Of a DNA stretch of 64,000 nucleotides, positions 1-8,703 are shown piece after piece. The translations under genes and the position numbers were made by a program. The DNA is taken from NCBI GenBank assembly GCA_910576325.1, contig CAJTIM010000016.1:1-64000 (forward strand), given 5' to 3'. Every line of letters starts with the position of its first letter. The first letter of the stretch is position 1. The DNA is from Clostridia bacterium (GTDB lineage: Bacteria; Bacillota; Clostridia; Lachnospirales; Lachnospiraceae). Below the pieces are notes generated by a model, which was given only the letters and a program-made list of their open reading frames with translations, was not told where the DNA came from and did no database searches.

Positions 1-2
1 CC

Positions 3-47
3 CTTAGAATGTATTTACACCTTACGGTGCATGCTTACATTCTAAAG
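3..47. repeat. Small inverted repeat downstream of the integrase gene
   Basis: The arms AGAATGTA (6-13) and TACATTCT (36-43) are perfect complements, with CACC/GGTG pairing further in. The hairpin lies just past the stop codon of the minus-strand integrase. It could be a transcription end for that gene or a recombination-site arm; there is no clear T-run on the minus strand. Confidence 0.4.
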
Positions 48-113
48 GATATATGCTAATGGTTTCCAGCTCCGGAATGCCGGTTTCCTTAAAAACGGAT
101 TTGCGGTTTCCTA

Positions 114-1037
114 TCACCGGACAGCAGGGGCACGGAAGCCGGAATATTCATCAAGAATCTCTTTTTGCTTTGACATAGCAACATGTGTATATATTTCCGT
201 TACACTTATAGAACTATGCCCCAACATAGTTTGAATATAACGAATATCAACATTTTCCTCTAGTAAGAGAGTAGCAAAAGAGTGACGGAACATATGTGGA
301 GTAATATGTTGTTCAATATTAGCAATGCAACAGTATTTGTTAATCATTTCTCTCACTGACTGGTCCGATAAACGGTTCCCAATATTATTTACAAAAAAAT
401 AGCCACAAGAAAGAATTTCCTCATTATATTCTGAACGGTATTTGTTTAATACATTGACAATATGTTCATCACATATATGAATCAGACGCTCTTTAGCCCC
501 CTTTCCTTTAATTATAATAATATTATTTTTTAAATCAATATTTTGATATGGCATTGAACATAATTCAAATATCCTAATTCCTGTTGCAAAAAGCATTTCC
601 ATGACAACGATATCTCGAAGTAAAATTCTTTTTTTTCCATTGTTTGGGGCATTGCAGTATTGCATATAAATTGTATTAAATAATATTTCAATGGTAGGTA
701 ATGGGATTGTTTTTGGCAGTATAATTGGTTCGCGAAATTTTATATGCAATTTATTAAATGGATTTTTGTCAATTATTTCTTTATATTCAAGATAATGAAA
801 AAAGGCTTTTAAAGATGCAATTTTTCGTTTAACTGTCTTTGGAGTGTACTGCTGATGAAGTTCTGTTAAGTATGCCTCTATGATATTGGCGGAAATTTCA
901 GCAGCTTCAGTTGTAGAAACCCATTCAGAAAATTGCCGTAAGTCAATACGATATGCTTTTACTGTCTTTTCATCCAGACGTTTTTGGGCAATACAATATT
1001 CTAAATAGTTTTTAATGTGAATTTGTAAATTGCTCAT
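114..1037 (-). CDS. Tyrosine recombinase / phage-type integrase (XerC/D-like)
   Basis: DNA strand-exchange enzyme of the tyrosine recombinase family, 307 aa, a normal length. Residues about 5-95 form the SAM-like core-binding domain. The catalytic domain carries the usual residues: Arg in ATGIRIFEL, Lys in GKGAKERL, the HMFRHS box with His and Arg, the second His in LGHSSI and the nucleophile Tyr in TEIYTH. It is AT-rich compared with the core genes from 3.7 kb on. The gene lies at the window edge, so the element it serves may lie to the left. It could be a chromosomal Xer paralogue or an integron-type or transposon integrase. Family assignment is sure; role is not. Confidence 0.9.
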   Translation of the reverse strand: MSNLQIHIKNYLEYCIAQKRLDEKTVKAYRIDLRQFSEWVSTTEAAEISANIIEAYLTELHQQYTPKTVKRKIASLKAFFHYLEYKEIIDKNPFNKLHIKFREPIILPKTIPLPTIEILFNTIYMQYCNAPNNGKKRILLRDIVVMEMLFATGIRIFELCSMPYQNIDLKNNIIIIKGKGAKERLIHICDEHIVNVLNKYRSEYNEEILSCGYFFVNNIGNRLSDQSVREMINKYCCIANIEQHITPHMFRHSFATLLLEENVDIRYIQTMLGHSSISVTEIYTHVAMSKQKEILDEYSGFRAPAVR

Positions 1038-1222
1038 AGTGTAATCTCCTTTATGTATATTTTTGTATATCGTACATCGAATTTAGATTAGTTGCTATAA
1101 AATGATTTTTTAGAGTTATGCATCTTTTTACTGTAAGGATATAGAAATTAGAATGAACAGGCAATATGTTCTAAAATTTTAGGTTTTGGCTCCGGAGCAA
1201 GCGAAAAAAGATATTTCCTTTT

Positions 1223-1274
1223 AAATTCGCCCCCTCCTTATAGTTTTTACTTCACAAAGTTAGGAGGGTGAATT
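1223..1274. repeat. Inverted repeat between the integrase and an orphan gene
   Basis: The left arm AAATTCGCCCCCTCCT (1223-1238) pairs with AGGAGGGTGAATTT (1261-1274) with one or two bulges around a loop of about 20 nt. It sits between the divergent genes at 1037 and 1308 and could be an operator or an element end. The rest of 1038-1307 is AT-rich and shows nothing else clear. Confidence 0.4.
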
Positions 1275-1307
1275 TGTTCTATGATTAGCTATTGACAAAT
1301 CTGAAAA

Positions 1308-1760
1308 ATGTGGTATTCTACAACGATACAATTAGAAAGATTTCCTAAAATTCTAAAAACATATTTTATGGATGCATTTAAAACAGCATTACAGGAAACA
1401 CGATATACGTTTCCAAAGGATTCAACATCAGCTATTACAATAAAGGTAGTCGATAAAAACAAAAAGAAATTATGCCATAGCTGTGATTTTGCTATTATCT
1501 ATTATGGAAAATGCGGTAAAAATGATGGCTATTACTATTTGAGGAATGACAAGAAGCGAAACACATATGAATTTGCTTTCCGGCCGTTAAATCCCGGAAT
1601 AGATAATAAAATGAAGGATATTCTTAAGGGGCAGGGATGGGATTCTATTGAAAAAGAATATCTAAAATTAAAAAATATCAATGAAAGAGGAAAGAAACAT
1701 TCATATTCCATTTATATTGAAGCGGTAAACAACGTATTTAATCAAATGTTTTTGCAGTAA
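1308..1760 (+). CDS. Hypothetical protein
   Basis: A 150-aa protein I do not recognise. It has no signal peptide or membrane segment, is rich in Lys, Tyr and Asn, and contains a CHSC pair near residue 56. AT-rich codon use matches the neighbouring integrase rather than the core genes. No strong ribosome binding site precedes the ATG, so the start is uncertain. Position beside an integrase suggests accessory cargo. Confidence 0.5.
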   Translation: MWYSTTIQLERFPKILKTYFMDAFKTALQETRYTFPKDSTSAITIKVVDKNKKKLCHSCDFAIIYYGKCGKNDGYYYLRNDKKRNTYEFAFRPLNPGIDNKMKDILKGQGWDSIEKEYLKLKNINERGKKHSYSIYIEAVNNVFNQMFLQ

Positions 1761-1816
1761 ATAGGATTCCCTTTCCGAAATTTTCTCATACATTGCACGG
1801 AGGAGGACAAGGAGTA

Positions 1817-2227
1817 ATGATAAAACCAATTGTAAAAGACGCCTTTTTTCTGGGACAAAAATCAGAACCGGCAGTTAAAGCCGATGTGCAGGTGGGAAGG
1901 GACTTGCAGGATACATTAAAAGCCCACCGCGAACGATGCGTTGGCATGGCCGCCAATATGATCGGTGTAAAGAAAAATATTATCATTGTAAATATAGGCA
2001 TTATGGATGTGGTAATGTTTAATCCGGTGATAATTTCAAAAAGCGGACTTTATGAAACAGAGGAAGGATGCCTGTCCCTTGACGGCGTTCGTAAAACAAA
2101 CCGTTACAGGGAAATTGAGATCGAGTATTTTGACTTTAACTGGAAAAGGCAGAGGATGAAACTCAAAGATCGGCCGGCGCAGATTGCACAGCATGAGATG
2201 GACCATCTTTCCGGGAAAATCATATAA
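1817..2227 (+). CDS. def: Peptide deformylase family protein
   Basis: Removes the N-formyl group from nascent proteins using a metal held by Cys and two His. Motif 2 EEGCLSL and motif 3 QHEMDHLSG (HExxDHxxG) are intact. Motif 1 reads GMAANMIG rather than the usual GxGLAAPQ, a departure shared by a short Firmicutes subgroup as far as I recall. The ATG at 1817 is chosen because GGAGGAGGACAAGGAG precedes it; an upstream TTG would place the SD inside the gene. At 136 aa it is shorter than classic Def (about 150-185). It is probably a second deformylase or an accessory variant. Confidence 0.85.
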   Translation: MIKPIVKDAFFLGQKSEPAVKADVQVGRDLQDTLKAHRERCVGMAANMIGVKKNIIIVNIGIMDVVMFNPVIISKSGLYETEEGCLSLDGVRKTNRYREIEIEYFDFNWKRQRMKLKDRPAQIAQHEMDHLSGKII

Positions 2228-2297
2228 ATTACAGATCGGAGTACTTCTGCATCCGGCTGCCGTAAGAAAAATTTTAATGTTTGAGGTGAGCAGGAAA

Positions 2298-2528
2298 ATG
2301 GGATATTTAATTTCAGAAACAACGAAAGAAGAGCGTGAGAAGATTGTTGCCGATTCTCTCGGCAATATTGATGCAAATTGTGACGGCTGTATGGCGGGCC
2401 TGGCTGATATGTACCAAGATTACATAGACGGCAGGAAGGAGCTGCGTCAGATCAATATGGAATTTCATGCCAGGTATATCAGGGATGATGATTTACCTGA
2501 CAAATGTGGATGCGGTTACCAAAACTGA
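2298..2528 (+). CDS. Small Cys-rich conserved protein
   Basis: A 76-aa protein starting at the ATG after GAGGTGAGCAGGAAA. It has a CDGC motif near residue 31 and a CGCG motif close to the C-terminus, a spacing that could bind a metal. The rest is acidic and helical. It lies between a deformylase and a macrodomain gene, all on the same strand, so the three may be co-transcribed. Similar small proteins occur in Lachnospiraceae, but I cannot name a function. Confidence 0.65.
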   Translation: MGYLISETTKEEREKIVADSLGNIDANCDGCMAGLADMYQDYIDGRKELRQINMEFHARYIRDDDLPDKCGCGYQN

Positions 2529-2542
2529 GGGAGGAAAATAGC

Positions 2543-3082
2543 ATGGAATATAAAATTCAAACAGTCCAAGGAGATATTACAAAAGTAGATGATCTGGAGG
2601 CAATTGTAAACGCCGCAAACAATAGTCTGCTTGGAGGCGGAGGAGTGGATGGAGCTATTCATCGTGCCGCAGGTCCGCAGCTCTTAGCTGAATGTAAGGC
2701 ATTACATGGCTGCAAGACCGGAGAAGCAAAGATTACTGGCGCCTATAACCTGCCATGCAAATATATCATTCATACGGTCGGACCAGTTTGGCATGGCGGA
2801 AATGACGGAGAGGATCTGCTGCTTGAAAACGCATATAGAAATTCTCTTCAAGTTGCGGTTGCTCATGGTATCCGAACAATTGCATTTCCATCTATTTCAA
2901 CGGGAGTATACGGCTATCCGGTAGAGCAGGCTGCAATTGTGGCAGTTAGAGCAATTCGGAAGTTCTGTGAAGAGAATGTCGGCAAGACTGATATTGTGCG
3001 ATTTGTTCTGTTTGATCCGTGGACTTATGCAGCTTATGAGTGTGCGGTTAAGGAAATAAAGGTACAAAAGCAATCAATATAG
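2543..3082 (+). CDS. Macrodomain protein (ADP-ribose / O-acetyl-ADP-ribose hydrolase type)
   Basis: A 179-aa single macrodomain (YmdB/MacroD-like). It binds ADP-ribose and typically removes ADP-ribose or acetyl-ADP-ribose esters. Visible signatures are GDIT, the long AIVNAANNSLLGGGGVDGAI stretch with the catalytic-loop Asn and Asp, IIHTVGP, and the FPSISTGVYGYP phosphate loop. The start at 2543 follows GGGAGGAAAATAGC. It follows a deformylase and a Cys-rich small protein on the same strand. Confidence 0.92.
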   Translation: MEYKIQTVQGDITKVDDLEAIVNAANNSLLGGGGVDGAIHRAAGPQLLAECKALHGCKTGEAKITGAYNLPCKYIIHTVGPVWHGGNDGEDLLLENAYRNSLQVAVAHGIRTIAFPSISTGVYGYPVEQAAIVAVRAIRKFCEENVGKTDIVRFVLFDPWTYAAYECAVKEIKVQKQSI

Positions 3083-3204
3083 CTATTCAATCGGGATAGT
3101 GTTTTTGGTGAGATAATTATAATCTATCAATCTATGCTTCTTACCAAACTCATTATGGATAAATTATATCTGGAGACGATATTGAAATATTGTTGGAAAA
3201 AGGT

Positions 3205-3560
3205 GTAAACTGTCTGTGCCGGCTGCACGCCTGCGAAGCAAGTCGTAGCCTTACTACGCTGCCGCTTCGCAGACACACAGTTGACACATAGCAGACACAG
3301 ATATCAAGCACACGTTTTACCGTTATTTATACCTTAACGGACGAAGTCCGCCCATCCCGAAGGGATATGCATTAGTGGGGTGTCCGCAGGGTATACAATG
3401 CCGTACCAACAACGTTACTGTGTACACGCCACTATTCCACGAAGCGTTTCCGCATATTTTGTGCGGAAATCCCGAGTTTTTCAGCGGGAAATCGCATCTT
3501 TTCGCGATTTCTGTGCATCAGTTATCATAAGGGGAACCAAGCCTGCTTGGTGGATTCTTT
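3205..3560. repeat. Gene-free cluster of small hairpins
   Basis: At least six stem-loops follow one another: CTGCGAAG/CTTCGCAG (3232-3271) enclosing CGTAG/CTACG; CGGAC-GAA-GTCCG near 3339-3351; ATCCC-GAA-GGGAT near 3353-3365; TTTCCGCA/TGCGGAAA near 3448-3470; AAATCGC/GCGATTT near 3489-3512; and ACCAAGC/GCTTGGT near 3537-3552. An open frame across 3380-3622 is not convincing. Parts resemble the pairs at 49.54 kb and 56.59 kb. The 3083-3204 stretch shows nothing clear. Confidence 0.6.
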
Positions 3561-3643
3561 GTGATCTTGTGGAGCGCGTCACTGGCCGCGAAATGAACAG
3601 TAACCCAACAACAAAATTGTAAAAAAATCATATAAAAAATCAC

Positions 3644-3672
3644 TTGCACCATCTGTAAATATATGGTAATCT
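3644..3672 (+). promoter_or_regulatory. Possible sigma-A promoter for yifB-dprA-topA
   Basis: TTGCAC (3644-3649), a 17-bp spacer and TAATCT (3667-3672). This is the best-spaced pair upstream of the YifB gene and lies about 95 bp before its start. Confidence 0.4.
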
Positions 3673-3764
3673 AATAACGTCTGATAATTTCCAATCTCAA
3701 TCCGAGATTCACGATTTCCCAACAGATAAGAAAATCAAGCAAAAAAGGAGGAATGTTATTTTTC

Positions 3765-5306
3765 ATGTTCAGCAAAGTATATTCAGCGGCCCTGAACGGA
3801 CTGGACGCCTATATGGTCCGCGTAGAGGCCGATATCAGCGACGGTATGCCTCAGCTTCTTATGGTCGGCTACCTGTCCTCAGAAGTCCGGGAAGCAGGCG
3901 ATCGGGTGCGGACGGCCCTTCGCAATACCGGCATCATTCTGCCCCCAAAGCGAATCACCGTAAATCTGGCTCCGGCCGCAATCCGAAAGGCCGGCTCGCG
4001 CTTTGATCTTCCTGTTGCCGCAGCTATTCTGGCATCCTTAGAAAAGATCCCTGCAGACAGCCTGAAAAACATAATGCTCACAGGAGAATTGAGCCTGAGC
4101 GGGCAGGCGCTTCCGGTTTCGGGGATTCTGGCTTTGGTGGAAGCGGCCAGAGAGAACGGCATCCGCAGATGCATTGTGCCGGAACAAAATGCGGCGGAAG
4201 GCGCGGTTCTGGAAGGAATAGAAGTCATAGGCGTATCCGGCCTGGCACATCTTATGGAGATTTTGCGCTATCCGGCAGAAGCAGTTCCCGTGCAGGTAGA
4301 CACGGAGCGTCTTTTAAAGGAACAATCCTGCACCCGGGAGGCTGATTTTTCAGAAGTAAACGGACAGGCCGTAGCAAAAAGAGCGGCAGAGGTCGCCGCT
4401 GCCGGTATGCACAATCTTCTGATGATCGGCCCTCCCGGTGCCGGAAAGACTATGATTGCCAGGCGGATTGCCGGCATCCTGCCTTCCATTACCCTGGAGG
4501 AAGCTCTGGAAATGACAAAAATCTACAGTGTGGCCGGCCTGCTCCCGGATCACACCTCTTTGCTTCTCAACCGGCCCTTCCGCGCGCCCCACCATACGGT
4601 AACGGCGGAGGCTTTGGCAGGCGGCGGCCGGATTCCCTCCCCGGGGGAGATTTCCCTAAGCTCCGGCGGCGTTCTGTTTCTGGACGAGTTTCCCGAATTT
4701 AAACGAAGCGCTCTGGAGATTCTGCGCCAGCCTCTGGAGGAGCGCCGTGTCTGTATCTCCCGGACAGCAGGAACCTATATCTTCCCTGCAAAATGTATGC
4801 TGGTGGCGGCCATGAACCCCTGTGCCTGCGGTTATTTTCCGGATCGGGAGCGCTGCTGCTGCACGGAGCAGGAGGTGAGCCATTACCTGGGAAGAATCAG
4901 CCGCCCCCTTCTGGATCGGATAGACATCTGCACGGAAGTCACGGGGATTTCCTACGAAGAGCTGACAGAAAAGCAGGAAAATGAAACCTCCGCTCAGATA
5001 CGGAAGCGCGTAGAGTATGCCCACAGGATGCAGCAGGAACGCTACGAAGGGCTTCCTCTTCATTTCAATGCCTATCTGAACGGAAATCAGACGGAGCTTT
5101 ACTGTCCTCTGGGGGAAAAGGAACAAAAGCTCCTGAAAAATGCATTTGGTAAACTAAACTTAAGCGCAAGGGCATATTATAAGATTATCAAGACAGCACG
5201 TACCATTGCCGATCTGGAGCAGGAAGAGCGGATTTTGGAGCAGCATCTTTTGGAAGCCATCCGCTACCGTCTGCCGGGCGGAGCTTACTGGGGGAGGGGC
5301 GTATGA
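3765..5306 (+). CDS. yifB: YifB/ComM family Mg-chelatase-like AAA+ ATPase
   Basis: A cytoplasmic AAA+ ATPase of about 513 aa; the ComM branch is a hexameric branch-migration helicase acting during natural transformation. The N-terminal ChlI-type domain (about residues 15-165) is followed by the AAA core with Walker A GPPGAGKT, Walker B LFLDEFPEF and the RAPHHT stretch, then the C-terminal Mg-chelatase domain. The ATG at 3765 is preferred: the ATG at 3753 is only about 1 nt from the AGGAGG, while MFSKVYSAAL is the usual family start. Its stop overlaps the dprA start, which matches a DNA-uptake or recombination role. Confidence 0.93.
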   Translation: MFSKVYSAALNGLDAYMVRVEADISDGMPQLLMVGYLSSEVREAGDRVRTALRNTGIILPPKRITVNLAPAAIRKAGSRFDLPVAAAILASLEKIPADSLKNIMLTGELSLSGQALPVSGILALVEAARENGIRRCIVPEQNAAEGAVLEGIEVIGVSGLAHLMEILRYPAEAVPVQVDTERLLKEQSCTREADFSEVNGQAVAKRAAEVAAAGMHNLLMIGPPGAGKTMIARRIAGILPSITLEEALEMTKIYSVAGLLPDHTSLLLNRPFRAPHHTVTAEALAGGGRIPSPGEISLSSGGVLFLDEFPEFKRSALEILRQPLEERRVCISRTAGTYIFPAKCMLVAAMNPCACGYFPDRERCCCTEQEVSHYLGRISRPLLDRIDICTEVTGISYEELTEKQENETSAQIRKRVEYAHRMQQERYEGLPLHFNAYLNGNQTELYCPLGEKEQKLLKNAFGKLNLSARAYYKIIKTARTIADLEQEERILEQHLLEAIRYRLPGGAYWGRGV

Positions 5307-6397
5307 GGGATTCGGCGGAAGCCTGCTGGCATTGGCTGTGCAGCAGTCTTGTAGGAGAACCGGGGCTGCTCTGGCGTCTGATAGAACACTACAAAACCCC
5401 CGCAAACATATTTTATGCCAAGGAAGAAGAACTGCATAAGCGATTTCCCAAAAGCCCCAAAGGGATAGCCGGACTCTGTGCCGGGCGGAAGGACTGGAAC
5501 TTTGAAAGAGAGCAGGAAAGCCTCCGGCGAAAAGGAATTACGTTTATAAGCTGTGAGCATCCCCTCTACCCCAGGCGGCTCACTGCCATCCCTCAGAAAC
5601 CGGGCGGATTGTTTGTCAGGGGCGGACAGCCGGAGGATATAAGCCCATCCGTTGCCATCGTAGGAGCCAGGGCATGCAGCGCCTACGGAAAAAGCGCGGC
5701 TCTTTGGTTTGGAAGAGAGCTTGCCAGGGAGGGTGTGCAGATTGTAAGCGGAATGGCCGCCGGTATCGACGGCTTCGGGCATCAGGGAGCATTGGAGGGA
5801 GGAGGGAAAACCTTCGGGATTCTGGGAGGCGGCGTTGATATCTGCTACCCGGAATTTCACAGAAGTCTCTATATGAGGCTTGAGAGGGAGGGCGGGCTTT
5901 TGTCGGAGTATCCGCCGGGAACACGCCCTATGCGTCACCTGTTTCCCCTTCGGAACAGGCTGATCAGCGGACTTGCCGATGCGGTAATTATAATAGAAGC
6001 AAAAGCAAAAAGCGGCTCCCTTATCACGGCGGATCTGGCGTTGGAGCAGGGAAAGGATGTATACGCCCTTCCGGGGCGGCTTCAGGACCCTTTAAGCGCC
6101 GGCTGCAACAATCTGATTTATCAGGGAGCCGGAATTGCACTTTCCCCGGAACAGATTTTGGAAGAAATGGGAATAACCCCCAAATCCAAGGAACAAAATA
6201 GGAAGAGTGGAAAAATTGCTCTTGAAAAGGCGGAAGATATAGTGTATAGTTGTTTAGGTTTACAGGCCAAAAATCCCGAGGAAATGTCTTTGGAGACAGG
6301 GCTTCTGCCGGTAGAGATCTTACGCATCCTTACCAGTCTGGAGCTGAAGGGATATGTAAAAGAAATTTATAAAAATAATTATATTCGGGTATTGTAA
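5303..6397 (+). CDS. dprA: DNA processing protein DprA
   Basis: Binds incoming single-stranded DNA and loads RecA during transformation. At 364 aa it has normal length: an N-terminal helical (SAM-like) region, the Rossmann-like DprA core with IVGARACSAYG, VSGMAAGIDGFGHQGAL and GGGVDICYP, then a C-terminal winged-helix stretch (about residues 295-364). The start codon overlaps the yifB stop by four bases, preceded by GGGAGGGG, so the two are translationally coupled. topA follows after 39 bp. Confidence 0.95.
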   Translation: MRDSAEACWHWLCSSLVGEPGLLWRLIEHYKTPANIFYAKEEELHKRFPKSPKGIAGLCAGRKDWNFEREQESLRRKGITFISCEHPLYPRRLTAIPQKPGGLFVRGGQPEDISPSVAIVGARACSAYGKSAALWFGRELAREGVQIVSGMAAGIDGFGHQGALEGGGKTFGILGGGVDICYPEFHRSLYMRLEREGGLLSEYPPGTRPMRHLFPLRNRLISGLADAVIIIEAKAKSGSLITADLALEQGKDVYALPGRLQDPLSAGCNNLIYQGAGIALSPEQILEEMGITPKSKEQNRKSGKIALEKAEDIVYSCLGLQAKNPEEMSLETGLLPVEILRILTSLELKGYVKEIYKNNYIRVL

Positions 6398-6436
6398 AAA
6401 TATCATGCAATAGAAGCTAGGAAAGAGGACATATCA

Positions 6437-8515
6437 ATGGCTAAGAATCTGGTTATTGTCGAGTCGCCGGCCAAGGTAAAGACAATCAAAAAATTTTTGG
6501 GAAGTAATTACGAAGTACTGGCATCCCAGGGACATGTGCGGGATCTGCCGAAAAGCCAGCTTGGAATCGATGTGGAGCATGATTATGAGCCGAAGTACAT
6601 TACCATTCGGGGAAAGGGCGATATTTTGGCAAAGCTCCGCAAGGAAGCCAAAAAAGCGGATCGCGTGTATCTGGCAACCGACCCGGACCGGGAGGGAGAA
6701 GCCATTTCCTGGCATCTGTCCAAGGCTCTGAATCTGGACGAGAAGAAAATGTACCGTATTACCTTCAACGAGATTACCAAGGCGGCTGTGAAGGAATCCC
6801 TAAAAAATGCGCGGGAGATCGATATGGACCTGGTGGACGCACAGCAGGCCCGGCGTATGCTGGACCGCATGGTGGGCTACCGCATCAGCCCCATTCTCTG
6901 GGCCAAGGTAAAACGGGGCCTAAGCGCCGGCCGCGTGCAGTCCGTAGCCCTGCGCCTGATTGCGGACCGTGAGGAGGAAATCAATGCCTTTATTCCGGAA
7001 GAGTACTGGACTCTGGACGCGGAGCTTATGGCAGCAGGAAGCAAAAAGCCTCTTCAGGCCAAGTTTTACGGAACCAAGTCTCAGAAGATGACCATTGCCT
7101 CCAAGGAGGAAATGGATCAGGTTCTGTCCGGGCTTGAGCATGTGTCCTTCCGGGTGGCGGAGGTAAAGACAGGCGAGCGGACCAAGAAGGCGCCCCTGCC
7201 CTTTACGACCAGTACGCTGCAGCAGGAGGCGTCCAAGACGCTGAATTTTTCCACTCAGAAGACAATGAGCCTGGCCCAGCAGCTTTATGAGGGAATTGAT
7301 ATAAAGGGAAACGGAACCGTCGGTGTGATTACTTATCTGCGTACCGACTCCACCCGTATTTCCGAGGAGGCTCAGAAAAATACCAGAGCTTACATTGAGG
7401 AGCAGTACGGAAAGAATTATGTCTCCGCGGGAAGCTCCACAAAGAAGAGCGGCAAGAAGATTCAGGACGCCCATGAAGCCATCCGGCCCACGGATATTTC
7501 CCGCACGCCGGCGGCCTTAAAAGAATCCCTTACACGGGATCAGTTCCGCCTGTATCAGCTTATCTGGAAGCGGTTTGCGGCAAGCCAGATGGCCGACGCC
7601 GTATATGAAACCTCTTCCGCCAAGATCGACGGGGGAGATTACCGCTTTACCCTGTCCGCTTCCCGCCTGTCCTTTGACGGCTTTATGTCGGTCTATGTGC
7701 AGGAGGAGGAAAAAGAGGAAAACGCACCGCTTCTGAAAGGGCTTTCCAAGGATATGACACTGGACCTTAAGTCTCTTGACAGCCGGCAGCATTTCACCCA
7801 GCCCCCGGCCCATTATACGGAGGCGGCCCTTGTGAAGACCCTGGAGGAGCTTGGTATCGGACGTCCCAGCACATACGCGCCTACCATTACCACCATCATT
7901 GCCCGGCGCTATGTTTCCAGAGAGAACAGGAATCTTTATCTGACGGAGCTTGGCGAGGTGGTAAACCATATGATGAAGGCGGCCTTCCCAAGCATTGTGG
8001 AATCGGATTTTACGGCCAATATGGAAGGGCTTCTGGACTGCGTGGAGGAGGGAACCGTCAATTGGAAGACCGTTGTGGAGAACTTTTACCCGGATCTGGA
8101 GGCTGCGGTCCAGGCGGCGGAGAAAGAGCTTGAGGAGGTCAAAATCGAGGATGAGGTGACGGATGTGGTCTGCGATCTCTGCGGCCGCAATATGGTGATC
8201 AAATACGGTCCCCACGGACGCTTCCTTGCCTGCCCCGGATTTCCCGACTGCCGGAACACTAAGCCTTATCTGGAAAAAATCGGCGTTCTCTGTCCGAAGT
8301 GCGGCGCCGAAGTGGTGCTGCGCAAGACGAAAAAGGGCCGCAAGTACTACGGCTGTGAGAATCATCCGGAATGTGATTTTATGTCCTGGCAGAAGCCTTC
8401 CGGGAAGAAATGCCCCCGCTGCCAAAGCTTCATGGTGGAAAAGGGGAACAATCTGGTCTGTGCCGGAGAGGGCTGCGGATACCGGGAGGCCAGGGAAAAA
8501 GAGGAGCATGATTAA
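6437..8515 (+). CDS. topA: DNA topoisomerase I (type IA)
   Basis: Relaxes negative supercoils by cutting one strand through a tyrosine link. A 692-aa protein: Toprim domain at residues 1-115 (IVESPAK, TDPDREGEAI), the type IA core with active-site Tyr in VITYLRTDSTR (about residue 299), and three C-terminal zinc-ribbon repeats with CxxC pairs (CDLCGRN, CPKCGAE, CPRCQSF). The order dprA-topA-codY is common in Firmicutes. The gene ends in a strong terminator at 8534. Confidence 0.98.
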   Translation: MAKNLVIVESPAKVKTIKKFLGSNYEVLASQGHVRDLPKSQLGIDVEHDYEPKYITIRGKGDILAKLRKEAKKADRVYLATDPDREGEAISWHLSKALNLDEKKMYRITFNEITKAAVKESLKNAREIDMDLVDAQQARRMLDRMVGYRISPILWAKVKRGLSAGRVQSVALRLIADREEEINAFIPEEYWTLDAELMAAGSKKPLQAKFYGTKSQKMTIASKEEMDQVLSGLEHVSFRVAEVKTGERTKKAPLPFTTSTLQQEASKTLNFSTQKTMSLAQQLYEGIDIKGNGTVGVITYLRTDSTRISEEAQKNTRAYIEEQYGKNYVSAGSSTKKSGKKIQDAHEAIRPTDISRTPAALKESLTRDQFRLYQLIWKRFAASQMADAVYETSSAKIDGGDYRFTLSASRLSFDGFMSVYVQEEEKEENAPLLKGLSKDMTLDLKSLDSRQHFTQPPAHYTEAALVKTLEELGIGRPSTYAPTITTIIARRYVSRENRNLYLTELGEVVNHMMKAAFPSIVESDFTANMEGLLDCVEEGTVNWKTVVENFYPDLEAAVQAAEKELEEVKIEDEVTDVVCDLCGRNMVIKYGPHGRFLACPGFPDCRNTKPYLEKIGVLCPKCGAEVVLRKTKKGRKYYGCENHPECDFMSWQKPSGKKCPRCQSFMVEKGNNLVCAGEGCGYREAREKEEHD

Positions 8516-8533
8516 AATATATGGTTGAAAATG

Positions 8534-8577
8534 TTCAGCCGGGCCGCGGCGGATTTTGTCTCGGCCCGGCTGAATTT
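8534..8577 (+). terminator. Rho-independent terminator after topA
   Basis: Perfect 13-bp stem TTCAGCCGGGCCG / CGGCCCGGCTGAA (8534-8546 and 8562-8574), followed by a short T tract. Confidence 0.85.
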
Positions 8578-8703
8578 CCATATATTTTGACCGGATTTTG
8601 AAGTATTTTCAAGTATTTGTAAAAAGAGATTGAAAAGTTTGACAGCATATGATAGTATCACAGATAACAAGAACTATAATTTTTTACAAAAGGAGGGGTG
8701 CAA

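Noticed and set aside
3380..3622. 80-codon frame in the hairpin cluster
   Set aside because: No SD, composition follows the hairpins, and nothing resembles a known domain.
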